Positions 35,618-44,994 are shown, counted from the first letter of the stretch. The stretch: 46,416 bases of DNA from Lentisphaerota bacterium (GCA_012514555.1 JAAZAB010000248.1:1-46416), one strand, 5' to 3'. The notes: generated by a model not told the origin, from the sequence alone. Numbers and translations: made by a program.

Positions 35618-37061
35618 GGCCGTTCGCCCCTTGTCCGTCAGCGGCCGGACGGACGTCGAGGTGAGGAGCGTTGTTCACGACTCGCGCCAGGTCGAGCCCG
35701 GCGCCCTGTTCGCGGCCGTCCGGGGACGCAAGGCGGACGCGTCCCGCTTCATTCCCGACGCCGTGGAGCGCGGCGCGGTGGCCGTGATTGCGGAGGCGCC
35801 TGTGCCCGCCGCGCGCGCCGCGGTCCTTCATGTGGCCAATGCGCGCCGCGCGCTCGCGGACGCCGCCTGCGCGTTTCACGGCCACCCTTCGCGGCGCCTC
35901 TCCGTTCTCGGGATCACCGGCACGAACGGCAAGACCACCGTCTCCTACATGATCCGCTCCGTGCTTGAAGGCGAAGGGCTGGGCACGGGCCTTGTTGGGA
36001 CCATCCGGTACGTGATGGGCGAGCGCACGATTCCCGCGGACCGAACGACGCCGGAGGCGACGGACCTGCAGGAGATGCTGGCGGGCATGGCGCATGCCGG
36101 CTGCGCCGCGGCCGTGATGGAAGTCTCCTCGCACTCGCTCGTGCAGGAGCGGGTCCGGGGCGTGGAGTTTGACGAGGCGGTGTTCACGAACCTGACGCAA
36201 GACCACCTTGACTATCACGGCACGGTGGAGAACTACTACGCCGCCAAGCGGATGCTGTTCACGGACTACTGCTCCGGCGCGAAGGCCTGCCGCGCCATTG
36301 TCAACCTTGACGACGCCTTTGGCGCCCGGCTGCTCAAGGAGTGCGCCTGCCGCGAGAAGATCGCGTACGGCGAGAGCCCGGGCGCGCAGGTGCGGCCAGA
36401 GCGAATCAGCCTCGGCGCCGAGGGCAGCGCGTTCACGGTTCGCTCGCCGTGGGGCGACGCGGAACTGAGGCTCCGGCTGCTGGGGCGCTACAACGTGAGC
36501 AACGCGCTCGCCGCCTTCGCCGCGTGCGCGGCGCTCGGGGTGAAGCCGGGCCGCATTGCCGCGGCGCTGTCGGCGATGACCGCGGTCCCGGGCCGCCTCC
36601 AGGAGCTTCAGACCGGCCGCGGGTTCCAGGTCTTCGTGGATTACGCGCACACGCACGACGCGATCCGGAACGTGCTCGGCACGCTGCGCGAGATAGCGCG
36701 GAACCGCCTGATAATCGTATTCGGCTGCGGCGGGGACCGGGACCGCGGAAAGCGGCCGCTCATGGGCGCCGCGGCCTCCGAGCTTTCGGACTTCGCGGTC
36801 GTCACCTCGGACAACCCGCGCAGCGAGGAGCCCTCGGCCATAATCGGGGAAATCATCGCCGGCGTGAAGCGGCGCGACCGGGTCGAGGTGATCGAGGACC
36901 GGCGCGAGGCGATAGGGCGGGCCATGGCCATGGCTGAGCCGGGTGACATTGTGCTTATCGCCGGCAAAGGCCATGAAAACACGCAGTCGGTTGGCGACAA
37001 GGTGTTTCCTTTTGACGACACACAGGTGGCAAGGGAATGGCTGGAACAGAATCATCGTTGA
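35595..37061 (+). CDS. murE: UDP-MurNAc-L-Ala-D-Glu:meso-DAP ligase MurE
   Basis: This 488-residue Mur ligase adds the third peptide-stem residue. The P-loop is ITGTNGKTTVSYM (about 107-119), followed by DRTTPEATDLQ and EVSSHSLVQERV. The amino-acid specificity motif reads SDNPRSEEP; DNPR is the meso-diaminopimelate signature, so the peptidoglycan is predicted to be of the DAP type. The terminal GKGHE motif (IAGKGHENTQ) is present. It overlaps both neighbours (ftsI and murF), consistent with coupled translation. Confidence 0.96.
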   Translation: MRLKDLIEAVRPLSVSGRTDVEVRSVVHDSRQVEPGALFAAVRGRKADASRFIPDAVERGAVAVIAEAPVPAARAAVLHVANARRALADAACAFHGHPSRRLSVLGITGTNGKTTVSYMIRSVLEGEGLGTGLVGTIRYVMGERTIPADRTTPEATDLQEMLAGMAHAGCAAAVMEVSSHSLVQERVRGVEFDEAVFTNLTQDHLDYHGTVENYYAAKRMLFTDYCSGAKACRAIVNLDDAFGARLLKECACREKIAYGESPGAQVRPERISLGAEGSAFTVRSPWGDAELRLRLLGRYNVSNALAAFAACAALGVKPGRIAAALSAMTAVPGRLQELQTGRGFQVFVDYAHTHDAIRNVLGTLREIARNRLIIVFGCGGDRDRGKRPLMGAAASELSDFAVVTSDNPRSEEPSAIIGEIIAGVKRRDRVEVIEDRREAIGRAMAMAEPGDIVLIAGKGHENTQSVGDKVFPFDDTQVAREWLEQNHR

Positions 37062-38467
37062 CCGCCCCCCCGTTCGATCCTGGCGCTTTTGCGGCATGGG
37101 CGGGCGGGACATGGCAGGGCGGCATGCCTTCGTCCATACGCGGCGTGTCGAATGACACGCGCACGCTGGAGCCCGGGAACCTGTACCTGGCGCTGCGCGG
37201 AGAAAAATTCGACGGGCATTCTTTCGTGCCGGACGCGTTCGCGAAGGGCGCTGCGGGCGCGATGGTTTGTTCGGGCTGGCGCGCTCCGGGCTGCCCGAAC
37301 GGCCCCCTCCTGCGCGTGCCGGACACGGCAAAGGCGCTGCGCGCAGCGGCGTCGGCCTACCGCAGGGCGCTGGACCCCGAGGTGATCGCCGTCACCGGCA
37401 GCGTGGGCAAGACCACGGTCAAGGAGATGGCGGCGGCAGTGCTGTCGGCCAGGTGCGTGACGGCCCGGACGCGCGGGAACTGGAACAACGACGTTGGCCT
37501 GCCCCTGAGCCTCCTGGACATGGATCCCCGCGCACGGGTGGGCGTGTTCGAGCTGGGCGTGAATCATCCCGGCGAGATGGCGCCGCTCTGCAAGCTGCTG
37601 GCGCCGGACTGGGGCATCGTGACCGCGATCGCCCCGGTGCACCTTGAGTTCTTCAGCTCGGTTGAGGCCATTGCCCGCGAGAAGGCCGCGGTGTTCCGGA
37701 GCCTGCCGGGGGACGGCGTCGGAATCTACTGCGCGGACGACGCGCATGCGGGCGTTCTTGCCTCCGCGCTGAAGTGCCGCCGCCTGACCGTTGCGCTTGC
37801 CGGCGGGGCCGATTACACGGCCGCCTTCGAGCGCGGCGAAAGCGGGCCGGCCGTCGTGCGGGAGCGGGATACGGGCTCAACCTGCCGGCTTCTCATGCCG
37901 CTGCCCGGCCTGCACCACCTTGTCAACGCGCTTTTCGCCGTGGCCGCCGGCCGCGCACACGGCATCGGCTGGGACGAGATCAGGACGGCGCTGGAGGCGT
38001 ATCGCACCCAGCCAATGCGGTGGGAGCGCTCGCTGCTCAGCGGCGCGCTGGTGGTCAACGACGCTTACAACGCAAACCCGACCAGCATGAGGGCCGCGCT
38101 CCGGGCTTTCGCGCAGATGGAAGTAAGCGGCCGCAAGTGGGTCGTGCTTGGCGGCATGCGCGAGCTCGGCCGGCTGGAGGAGGAGGAGCACGAGGCGATT
38201 GGCCGCGAAGCGGCGGCCGCCGCGCCCTGGGCCGGGCTGGTGACCGTGGGGAGCCTCGGCGCCCTCATCGCCCGGGCCGCAGCCGGCCTCGGTCCCGGCA
38301 GGCTGGCGCCCTGCGCGGATCACGCCGAGGCGGCAGCCTTTCTTGCCCGCTCCGTGCGGCCGGGCGACGCGGTGCTCCTCAAAGCCTCCCGCTCCGAGCG
38401 GCTTGAAGACGTTTTGAACCTCTGGGCGCGCGCCGCCGGCGCGGCGCCTGAACCGATACGGGAGTAA
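37037..38467 (+). CDS. murF: UDP-MurNAc-tripeptide:D-Ala-D-Ala ligase MurF
   Basis: This 476-residue Mur ligase adds D-Ala-D-Ala. The P-loop is AVTGSVGKTTVKEM, the conserved RTRGNWNNDVGLPLSL and ELGVNHPGEM follow, and VVNDAYNANPTSM marks the C-terminal domain; all are characteristic of MurF. Length is normal. The start overlaps murE by 25 bp and mraY begins seven bases after the stop. Confidence 0.95.
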   Translation: MAGTESSLTAPPFDPGAFAAWAGGTWQGGMPSSIRGVSNDTRTLEPGNLYLALRGEKFDGHSFVPDAFAKGAAGAMVCSGWRAPGCPNGPLLRVPDTAKALRAAASAYRRALDPEVIAVTGSVGKTTVKEMAAAVLSARCVTARTRGNWNNDVGLPLSLLDMDPRARVGVFELGVNHPGEMAPLCKLLAPDWGIVTAIAPVHLEFFSSVEAIAREKAAVFRSLPGDGVGIYCADDAHAGVLASALKCRRLTVALAGGADYTAAFERGESGPAVVRERDTGSTCRLLMPLPGLHHLVNALFAVAAGRAHGIGWDEIRTALEAYRTQPMRWERSLLSGALVVNDAYNANPTSMRAALRAFAQMEVSGRKWVVLGGMRELGRLEEEEHEAIGREAAAAAPWAGLVTVGSLGALIARAAAGLGPGRLAPCADHAEAAAFLARSVRPGDAVLLKASRSERLEDVLNLWARAAGAAPEPIRE

Positions 38468-38474
38468 TGCGGAA

Positions 38475-39587
38475 ATGTTCTATTACCTTTACGAGCTTGG
38501 CGAGTGGTTCGCCCCCATGCGGGTTTTCCAGTACATCACCGTGCGCGCCCTGGCCGGCGCGGCAACGGCGTTTTGCATCATGCTCCTGACGGGGCCCCGC
38601 CTCATCGGCTTTCTGAAGCGAATCTGCGCCGGCGAATCCGCCCGCTACAGCGCCGACGCGCCCGCCATCGAGGCCCTGCGCGAAAAGAAAAAAACCACGC
38701 CGACCATGGGCGGGTTGCTCATCATATTGGCCATTGCGCTTTCGTCCCTGCTCTGGGCCCGGCTCGACAACTGGCTGGTCTGGATCGTGCTGGCCACGCT
38801 CTGCTTCATGGGCGCGGTGGGCTTTGCGGACGACTATGTGAAGGTGGTCCGGCGCAAGCCCAAGGGGCTGAGCGCGGGGCGAAAGCTGGTCCTGGAGACG
38901 GCGTGGGTCGCGGTCGTGGTCGCCGTGATTTGGGGCCTGCCGGAACTGCGCGCGAGCCTTCAGCAGCTGATGGCGCCGTTCGTGAAGGCGCCGATCGTGA
39001 GGGACATGGGGCTTGCGCTGTCGTTCCTGCTGGTGGCCGCCGTCGTGGTGGGCGCGAGCAACGCGGTGAACCTTACTGACGGCCTGGACGGCCTTGCGAT
39101 CGGCTGTACGAGCACCGTTGCGTTTGCCTACCTGGTCATGGCTTACGCGGCGGGCCACGCGGTTTTTGCGAAATACCTGCTCATCCCCTACGTTCCGGGC
39201 GCCGGCGAGCTGGCGGTGTTCTGCGGCTGCGTCATGGGCGCCGCCCTCGGGTTCCTGTGGTTCAACTGCCACCCGGCCGAGGTGTTCATGGGCGACACCG
39301 GCTCGCTGGCGCTTGGCGGGGCCATCGGCATGGTCGCCGTTCTGATCAAGCAGGAGATATCGCTCGTCTTCGTGGGCGGCGTTTTCGTCATGGAGGCGCT
39401 CAGCGTGATCCTGCAGGTGGCATCGTTCAAGCTTACCGGCCGGCGGATATTCCTGTGCTCGCCGCTGCACCACCATTTCGAAATCAGGAAGGACCGGCCC
39501 TGGAGCGAGACCCAGATCACGATCCGGTTCTGGATAATGTCAATCATCTGCGCGCTTGCGGGCATTCTGCTGCTGAAAATCCGCTGA
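38475..39587 (+). CDS. mraY: Phospho-N-acetylmuramoyl-pentapeptide transferase MraY
   Basis: This 370-residue integral membrane enzyme makes lipid I from UDP-MurNAc-pentapeptide and undecaprenyl phosphate. Diagnostic motifs are KKKTTPTMGG, the catalytic NAVNLTDGLDGLA, EVFMGDTGSLALGG and the PLHHHFE motif. About ten membrane helices are visible. It is placed between murF and murD as usual. Confidence 0.97.
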   Translation: MFYYLYELGEWFAPMRVFQYITVRALAGAATAFCIMLLTGPRLIGFLKRICAGESARYSADAPAIEALREKKKTTPTMGGLLIILAIALSSLLWARLDNWLVWIVLATLCFMGAVGFADDYVKVVRRKPKGLSAGRKLVLETAWVAVVVAVIWGLPELRASLQQLMAPFVKAPIVRDMGLALSFLLVAAVVVGASNAVNLTDGLDGLAIGCTSTVAFAYLVMAYAAGHAVFAKYLLIPYVPGAGELAVFCGCVMGAALGFLWFNCHPAEVFMGDTGSLALGGAIGMVAVLIKQEISLVFVGGVFVMEALSVILQVASFKLTGRRIFLCSPLHHHFEIRKDRPWSETQITIRFWIMSIICALAGILLLKIR

Positions 39588-39626
39588 TGGCGCGCCGGCC
39601 GCGCGACCGGCGCCGGGGGAAACGCG

Positions 39627-41018
39627 TTGAAAACAAAGGCGCCAAGGGCATCCGCGGGCGAGAAGTACGCCTCGGCCCTGGTTCTTGGCCTGGGCGGGAG
39701 CGGCGCCGACGCCGCCCGCCTGCTGAGGCGCGAGGGAGCCGAGGTCACGGTGATGGACCGCGCCCGCACCGGTGAGCTTGCGGCGGAGGCGGCGGCTCTC
39801 GAAGCCGAGGGCGTGCGGGTCATGCTGGGCCGGGATGCGCCGCCGGATTCCGCCTTTTCCGTATGCATTGTCAGCCCCGGATTCCCGGCGGAATCGCCGG
39901 CGCTCAGAACTCTTCGCGCCAGGAGCGTGCCGGTCCTGCCCGAGTTCGAACTGGGCTGGAGCCGCCTGGGGTCGCGCGCCGTTGCCGTGACCGGGTCGAA
40001 CGGCAAGAGCACTCTCGTGAAGCTCTGCGCGGAGGCCCTGCGGGCGGCGGGCTTCAGGTCCGCCCAGTGCGGAAACTGCCTGCCTACCGTCTGCCGCCTT
40101 GCGCTGGAGCAGGGCCAGCGCCCCCTGGACTGGGCCGTGATTGAGCTCAGCTCGTTCCAGCTTGAACAGGCGGCAGCCTTCCGGCCGGAGGTGGCCGTGC
40201 TCCTGAACCTGCACCCGAATCACCTTGACCGGCATGCGGACATGGGCGCCTACCGGGCGGCCAAGGCGCGGCTGTTTGCAAACATGGCCTCCCCCGACAA
40301 GGCGATCGTGTGGGAGCCTGAAAAGGAAAGCATGGCGCTGCTCGCGGCATCGGCCCCGGACTGGATTTCGTTCGGCCTTTCCGAAGCGGCGGATTACAGG
40401 TATGCGCGGGGCGGCGTCACGGCCCGCGCGGCCCGGAACGCGGGGCAGCCCGGCGGCGCATTCCTGCCGACGCGCGGAACGATGTTCGACAACGAAATAA
40501 TGGGGCTGGCCGCGGCCGCGGCCATGGCGGTCGCGGATGCGTGCGGCGCCGGCGCCGGCGCGCTGTCCGGCGCGATGCGTGATTTTCACCCCCTGCCGCA
40601 CCGCATGAGCGAGGTTGCCGCGCTGCGCGGCGTGAGGTTCGTGGACGATTCCAAGGCGACCAGCCTCGCGGCGCTTGCCGCGGCCCTCACGATGACCCCG
40701 GGCCGCGTGCGCCTGATAGCGGGCGGCCTGGCAAAGCGCGAGCCTTTTGACCCGGTGCGCCCGCTTCTTGCCGGCAAGGTCCCGGCCGCCTACCTGATAG
40801 GGAAAGACGCTCCGCTGCTCGCGGATGCCTGGCGGGACGCGGCGGAGTGCGTGCTCTGCGGCGACATCGAGGAGGCCGTGCGCCGCGCATGGTCCGAGGC
40901 GGCGCCGGGCGACACCGTGCTCCTTGCGCCGGGCTGCGCCAGCTTCGACCAGTTCCGCAATTTCGGGGAGCGGGGAGACCGCTTTTCCGCCGCCGTCCGC
41001 GCGCTTTCCGGACGATGA
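39627..41018 (+). CDS. murD: UDP-MurNAc-L-Ala:D-Glu ligase MurD
   Basis: This 463-residue Mur ligase adds D-glutamate. The N-terminal Rossmann-like region begins ALVLGLGGSGADAA, the P-loop is TGSNGKSTLVKL, and VIELSSFQLE and LNLHPNHLDRH are typical MurD segments. VDDSKATSLAA marks the C-terminal domain. The start is TTG at 39627 behind a GGGGGA tract; no in-frame ATG lies between mraY and it. It is the last Mur ligase of the cluster in this window. Confidence 0.93.
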   Translation: MKTKAPRASAGEKYASALVLGLGGSGADAARLLRREGAEVTVMDRARTGELAAEAAALEAEGVRVMLGRDAPPDSAFSVCIVSPGFPAESPALRTLRARSVPVLPEFELGWSRLGSRAVAVTGSNGKSTLVKLCAEALRAAGFRSAQCGNCLPTVCRLALEQGQRPLDWAVIELSSFQLEQAAAFRPEVAVLLNLHPNHLDRHADMGAYRAAKARLFANMASPDKAIVWEPEKESMALLAASAPDWISFGLSEAADYRYARGGVTARAARNAGQPGGAFLPTRGTMFDNEIMGLAAAAAMAVADACGAGAGALSGAMRDFHPLPHRMSEVAALRGVRFVDDSKATSLAALAAALTMTPGRVRLIAGGLAKREPFDPVRPLLAGKVPAAYLIGKDAPLLADAWRDAAECVLCGDIEEAVRRAWSEAAPGDTVLLAPGCASFDQFRNFGERGDRFSAAVRALSGR

Positions 41019-41047
41019 TTTAAAATGGAGGTGCATTCGAAAATTGC

Positions 41048-41076
41048 TTGACATCGAAACGATGCCGCCGTATTGA
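41048..41076 (+). promoter_or_regulatory. Candidate promoter of the LysM gene and ftsW
   Basis: TTGACA (41048-41053) is followed after 17 bases by TATTGA (41071-41076), about 70 bp upstream of the LysM gene ATG. It suggests that the LysM-ftsW pair can be transcribed separately from the upstream mur genes. Confidence 0.55.
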
Positions 41077-41145
41077 ATACCTCGTTGGACTATAAATATT
41101 TTTTAACCTGCGTCGTTTGGTTCTTATCTAACGAGGGAAAGCACC

Positions 41146-42198
41146 ATGTCAAACGAGTCGCGAAAATCCACAATATGGGTAAACGCTGAAATGAAGAATT
41201 ACATGCTGGTCTTGATTGTGGTTGCAGTTCACGGCGCCCTCGTGGGGTCCCTGCTGTTCGCCGGCGGCTGCGGCCGGAAAACCGTCGCGTCAGACGCACC
41301 CGCGGTGACTGCCGAGGAAACCGTGCCGATGCCCATGCCGAAGACGGTTGCGGATCAGCCGGCGCCGGGAAGGATGCCGGCCACCGCAAGGGGCCCGGGC
41401 GTTGTCGTGCCAGCCGATTCGCCTTCCATTCCCGCTGTTAAGCCCGCGCCGACCGTGAAGCCGTCCGAGACCCACGAATATGTCGTGCAGTCCGGCGACC
41501 AGCTTGCGAGCATTGCAAAGCGCTCGAACACCACGACGGCCGAGATAATGGCCCTGAACAGGATATCGAACCCCAATAAAATTTTCGCAGGCCAGAGGCT
41601 CCTCATACCCGGCAAAACCACAAAGGCCCCTGCCAAGAAGGCGCCCAAGGCAGCCGCCAAGCAGGCCGTCACGGCGGCGCCCGACAGCGGCGAATACACG
41701 GTGCAGGCGGGCGACATTCTTGGCAGGATCGCCAGGAAATTCGGAGTAAAGGTCGCCGACATCAGGGAGGCGAACGGCCTGAAGAGCGATGCGATCCGCG
41801 CCGGCCAGAAGCTCAAAATCCCCTCGGCCAAGAAGGAAGAAGCTGCCGTGCAGGCGGCCCCGGCGCCTGTTGCTGAGCCGGCCCCTGCGCCTGCTGCCGA
41901 GCCGGCCCCTGCCGAATCCGTCCCCGCACCCGAGCCCGCGCCCGGGATCGCCACCGAGCCCGCGGCGGCGCTTGAGCCGGCGGCTGTTCCGGCGCCGGCC
42001 GGTGCGCAGGATGCCACGGCCGCCATCCCTGCGGTGGCGGAGTCGGGACTCACACACGTGGTCAGAGCCGGGGATGACCTCGGGATAATCGCAAAGTTGT
42101 ATGCAGTCAAAATCGAGTCGCTCGCGCAGCTTAACAACCTGACGCCCGGAACCGCGCTGAACCCCGGGCAGAGGCTGCTCATTCCCGAGAGCCACTGA
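41146..42198 (+). CDS. Envelope protein with three LysM domains
   Basis: This 350-residue protein has an N-terminal hydrophobic segment (MLVLIVVAVHGALVGSLLF) ending at AGGC, a weak lipobox (Cys42). Three LysM domains follow at about 111-155 (YVVQSGDQLASIAKR), 183-226 (YTVQAGDILGRIARKFG) and 303-347 (HVVRAGDDLGIIAKLY), joined by Ala/Pro/Lys-rich linkers, one with EPAPAPAAEPAPA repeats. LysM binds the GlcNAc parts of peptidoglycan, so it probably ties the membrane to the wall. No catalytic domain is seen. GAGGG precedes the ATG. Its position between murD and ftsW is unusual. Confidence 0.9.
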   Translation: MSNESRKSTIWVNAEMKNYMLVLIVVAVHGALVGSLLFAGGCGRKTVASDAPAVTAEETVPMPMPKTVADQPAPGRMPATARGPGVVVPADSPSIPAVKPAPTVKPSETHEYVVQSGDQLASIAKRSNTTTAEIMALNRISNPNKIFAGQRLLIPGKTTKAPAKKAPKAAAKQAVTAAPDSGEYTVQAGDILGRIARKFGVKVADIREANGLKSDAIRAGQKLKIPSAKKEEAAVQAAPAPVAEPAPAPAAEPAPAESVPAPEPAPGIATEPAAALEPAAVPAPAGAQDATAAIPAVAESGLTHVVRAGDDLGIIAKLYAVKIESLAQLNNLTPGTALNPGQRLLIPESH

Positions 42199-42226
42199 CG
42201 TTCTTACGCAACCAGGTGCCGGCGGA

Positions 42227-43357
42227 ATGTGGAAAACCTCGAGTGCCCTTCTGCTTGTGGTAGCGGTTCTGCTGATGGTCGGGGGCGTGATGGTCGCCAG
42301 CACCAGCACCGTCAAGGGGCTGGAGGACCACGGCGACACAGACTATTTCCTGAAGCGCCAGCTGGTTTGGATAGTTTTGTCCGTCGTGGCCGGAATTGCC
42401 GCATGCTTTTTTGATTATCACTACCTGCGCCACCTGGCCTTTCCGCTCCTGGCTGTTTCATGTCTGCTGCTGGTCCTTGTTTTCGTGCCCCATGTCGGGG
42501 TCAGGGTGGGGGGAAGCTATCGCTGGCTGCGGTTGGGCGGGCTGGGATTTCAGCCGTCTGAACTCGCCAAGTTTTCCCTGGTGGTCGCGATATGCTGGTG
42601 GTTCACGCGCGAGCGGAGGAAGGTCCGGGAACTCGCTCGCGGCTTTCTTTACCCCGCGGCCGCGATAGTGTGCGTTCTGGTTCTGATCCTTGCCGAGCCC
42701 GATTACGGCACCACGGTGCTGACGGCCGCGGTTTCGCTGCTCATTATGTTCGTCGCGGGGGTCCGGATCCATTACCTCGTTTTGCTGGCGGTCGCCGGAG
42801 CGTTATTCATAACTGTCCTGGTCGCGCACAATCCCAACCGCATGGAGCGGCTCATGGCGTTCCTCGAGCCCGAAAAATATGCCCAGACCACCGCCTATCA
42901 GCTGAAAGGCGCGCTGGACGCCTTCGTGCTGGGCGGGCGCCGGGGCGTCGGCCTCGGGCAGGGCGTTCAGAAACAGTCCTACCTCCCGGAGTCGCACACT
43001 GATTTCATTTACGCAGTCGTGGGCGAGGAGCTCGGCCTGCGGGCGACCGTTCCCGTGCTGCTGCTCTACCTCGCCTTCTTCGCTCTGGGCATGCGCATCG
43101 CCATGAAGACGACTGACGTTTTCGGCCGCTTCCTCGCGTTCGGGCTGACCCTCATGATCACGCTTCAGGCCATCATCAATTTTGGCGTGGTGACCGGCTT
43201 GTTTCCGACAAAGGGCCTCTCGCTGCCGTTCATCAGCTTCGGAGGGTCATGCCTGCTGGTTTCGATGATCGCGGTGGGCGTGCTGGTGAACATTGCGCAC
43301 CACACCGGAGGCTTAATCGAGGAGCCGGTGATCAGGGACACGCTTCATGACCTTTGA
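42227..43357 (+). CDS. ftsW: Septal lipid II polymerase FtsW (SEDS family)
   Basis: This 376-residue SEDS-family protein has about ten membrane helices. The motif LPESHTDFIYAVVGEELGL and PTKGLSLPFISFGGSCLL mark the FtsW branch rather than RodA. FtsW is the glycosyltransferase partner of FtsI in septal wall synthesis. It lies 28 bp downstream of the LysM gene. The usual followers murG and murC are not adjacent. Confidence 0.93.
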   Translation: MWKTSSALLLVVAVLLMVGGVMVASTSTVKGLEDHGDTDYFLKRQLVWIVLSVVAGIAACFFDYHYLRHLAFPLLAVSCLLLVLVFVPHVGVRVGGSYRWLRLGGLGFQPSELAKFSLVVAICWWFTRERRKVRELARGFLYPAAAIVCVLVLILAEPDYGTTVLTAAVSLLIMFVAGVRIHYLVLLAVAGALFITVLVAHNPNRMERLMAFLEPEKYAQTTAYQLKGALDAFVLGGRRGVGLGQGVQKQSYLPESHTDFIYAVVGEELGLRATVPVLLLYLAFFALGMRIAMKTTDVFGRFLAFGLTLMITLQAIINFGVVTGLFPTKGLSLPFISFGGSCLLVSMIAVGVLVNIAHHTGGLIEEPVIRDTLHDL

Positions 43358-43358
43358 A

Positions 43359-43388
43359 GGGGCGCCAGCGCCGCTCCTGGCGCAGCCC
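43359..43388 (+). terminator. Possible hairpin terminator after ftsW
   Basis: GCGCCAG at 43362-43368 can pair with CTGGCGC at 43377-43383, with an outer GGG/CCC possible around a bulge. No run of T follows, so intrinsic termination is uncertain. Confidence 0.35.
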
Positions 43389-43442
43389 TGCCCGACAGCC
43401 CGGGCAAGTTAGATTTCTCGTTACAGGCATTCGGAAGCCGGA

Positions 43443-43512
43443 ATTCAGGAGCCGGAATGCGAATGCCAGTTTGAGGCATATTCGCGGGCATTCTGAATTC
43501 TGACTCCTGAAT
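43443..43512. repeat. Imperfect inverted repeat with ATTCAGGAG/CTCCTGAAT arms
   Basis: ATTCAGGAGCCGGAATGCG (43443-43467 arm) is matched in reverse complement by GGCATTCTGAATTCTGACTC (43487-43512 arm) with a few mismatches, about 20 bp apart. The block fills the gap between ftsW and the aminotransferase gene and carries no gene of its own. Confidence 0.55.
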
Positions 43513-43603
43513 GGCAGCGATTTTTCTTGATATTCCCGCCCGCGGTGCTTTGATTAACGTTCAATCGCACGACTGCCAAGATCAAAAAAAGGGATATTGC
43601 CCC

Positions 43604-44848
43604 ATGAAAGGTGCACAAAGGCTGGCTCTGGAAGGCGGGCCAAAGGTCAGAAAGGCGGCCTGGCCGATGCCGGGCAGGCGTTTCGGCAGGGAGGAACTCC
43701 GGCAACTCAAGGAGGCGCTTGAACAGAACACGCTGTTCTACAAGCATGGCAAGAAGACCGCCCTGCTGTGCGAGAAAATGTCAAGGCTGGTCGGGGCCGG
43801 AAACGTGGTGCCCTGCAGTTCCGGATCGGCCGCCATACATGGCGCCGTCAAGGCGTGCGGGGTGGGCCCCGCGGACGAAGTGATCACCGCTCCGATCACG
43901 GACGCCGGCACGCTGCTTGGCATTGTTTACGAGGGGGCAATACCCGTTTTCGCCGACGTGAATACGGACAGCTTCAACATGACCCCGGCCTCGGTTGAGG
44001 CGCGCATCACCCCGCGCACGCGCGCAGTGATCGTGGTGCACCTGATGGGCAACCCGGCGGACGTCGAGGGAATAGTGGCGGTGTGCCGCGGAAAGGGCAT
44101 CAAGGTCATCGAGGATTGCGCGCAGGCATGGGGCGCAAAGATGAACGGGCGGCCGCTTGGAACCTTTGGCGATTGCGGCTGTTTTTCGCTGAATGATTTC
44201 AAGCACATCAGCTGCGGGGAGGGCGGCCTGATCGTCACGGACGACGGCGACCTGGCCTGGCGCGCGGCGCTGAGCATAGACAAGTGCTATGACAGGGTCC
44301 GCAACACGCGAGGCATGGAGTTCTGCGCCCCGAACTACCGCATCACGGAGCTGCAAAGCGCCGTTGCCATAGCGCAGCTTGGCCGGCTCAAAGGCCTAGT
44401 GACCAAACGCAACGCCCTCGGCGCCCGCCTGGGAAAGGGGCTGCGAAAGGCGCCGGGCATCATTCCCTGCAAGGTGCTGCCGGGCGCCTGGCCGAGCTGG
44501 TGGTTCTACATGTTCCGGATCGACACCGGCGTGCTGGGCGTGGATGCCGACACGTTTATCAAGGCTGTTGCGGCGGAAGGCGTGCCGCTTGAGCGGTATT
44601 GCGAGCCGGTGCACTATTCATACAAGTACCTGGTGAACCAATCGGCGTTCAACCATTCGAAGTGGCCGTTCTCGTCGGCAAAGGCCGTGCCGCCCTATGG
44701 ACGCGGATACTGCCCGTCCGCCGAAATGGCGTACGAAACCGGGGTGCGATTCAAGCTTAACCATTGGCTTGGCGCCAGGGAGATTGACGATACTGTCAAG
44801 GCTGTCTCAAAGGTGGCCGCCTGTTTCAAGTCCAGGAAATCGGGGTGA
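43604..44848 (+). CDS. DegT/DnrJ/EryC1/StrS-family PLP aminotransferase
   Basis: This 414-residue member of the sugar aminotransferase family makes amino sugars from nucleotide-linked keto sugars. Early motifs include ALEGGPKVRKAAWP and SSGSAAIHGAVKACGVG, and the acidic loop VIEDCAQAWGA is typical. The PLP lysine lies in FSLNDFKHISCGEGGLIVT, so the catalytic residue is intact. ATG 43604 is chosen over the ORF-track start, whose extra 31 codons lie in the repeat-containing gap. It sits alone after ftsW. The substrate is unknown; a role in glycan or secondary sugar synthesis is inference. Confidence 0.9.
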   Translation: MKGAQRLALEGGPKVRKAAWPMPGRRFGREELRQLKEALEQNTLFYKHGKKTALLCEKMSRLVGAGNVVPCSSGSAAIHGAVKACGVGPADEVITAPITDAGTLLGIVYEGAIPVFADVNTDSFNMTPASVEARITPRTRAVIVVHLMGNPADVEGIVAVCRGKGIKVIEDCAQAWGAKMNGRPLGTFGDCGCFSLNDFKHISCGEGGLIVTDDGDLAWRAALSIDKCYDRVRNTRGMEFCAPNYRITELQSAVAIAQLGRLKGLVTKRNALGARLGKGLRKAPGIIPCKVLPGAWPSWWFYMFRIDTGVLGVDADTFIKAVAAEGVPLERYCEPVHYSYKYLVNQSAFNHSKWPFSSAKAVPPYGRGYCPSAEMAYETGVRFKLNHWLGAREIDDTVKAVSKVAACFKSRKSG

Positions 44849-44965
44849 AGCCTGCGATGCGGCATTGCGGCCTGGCCCGGCTGCGCGCGCGGACGCCTTT
44901 CCCTGCCCCGGGGCCGGGAATGGGCATGGACTTGTCAAAGGTTGAAAATAGACGCAAGTTGCATG

Positions 44966-44994
44966 TTGACAGTGCTATGCTGAAATGGTTAAAT
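44966..44994 (+). promoter_or_regulatory. Candidate promoter of the terminal lipoprotein gene
   Basis: TTGACA (44966-44971) is followed after 17 bases by TTAAAT (44989-44994), about 65 bp upstream of the ATG at 45060. Confidence 0.6.
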
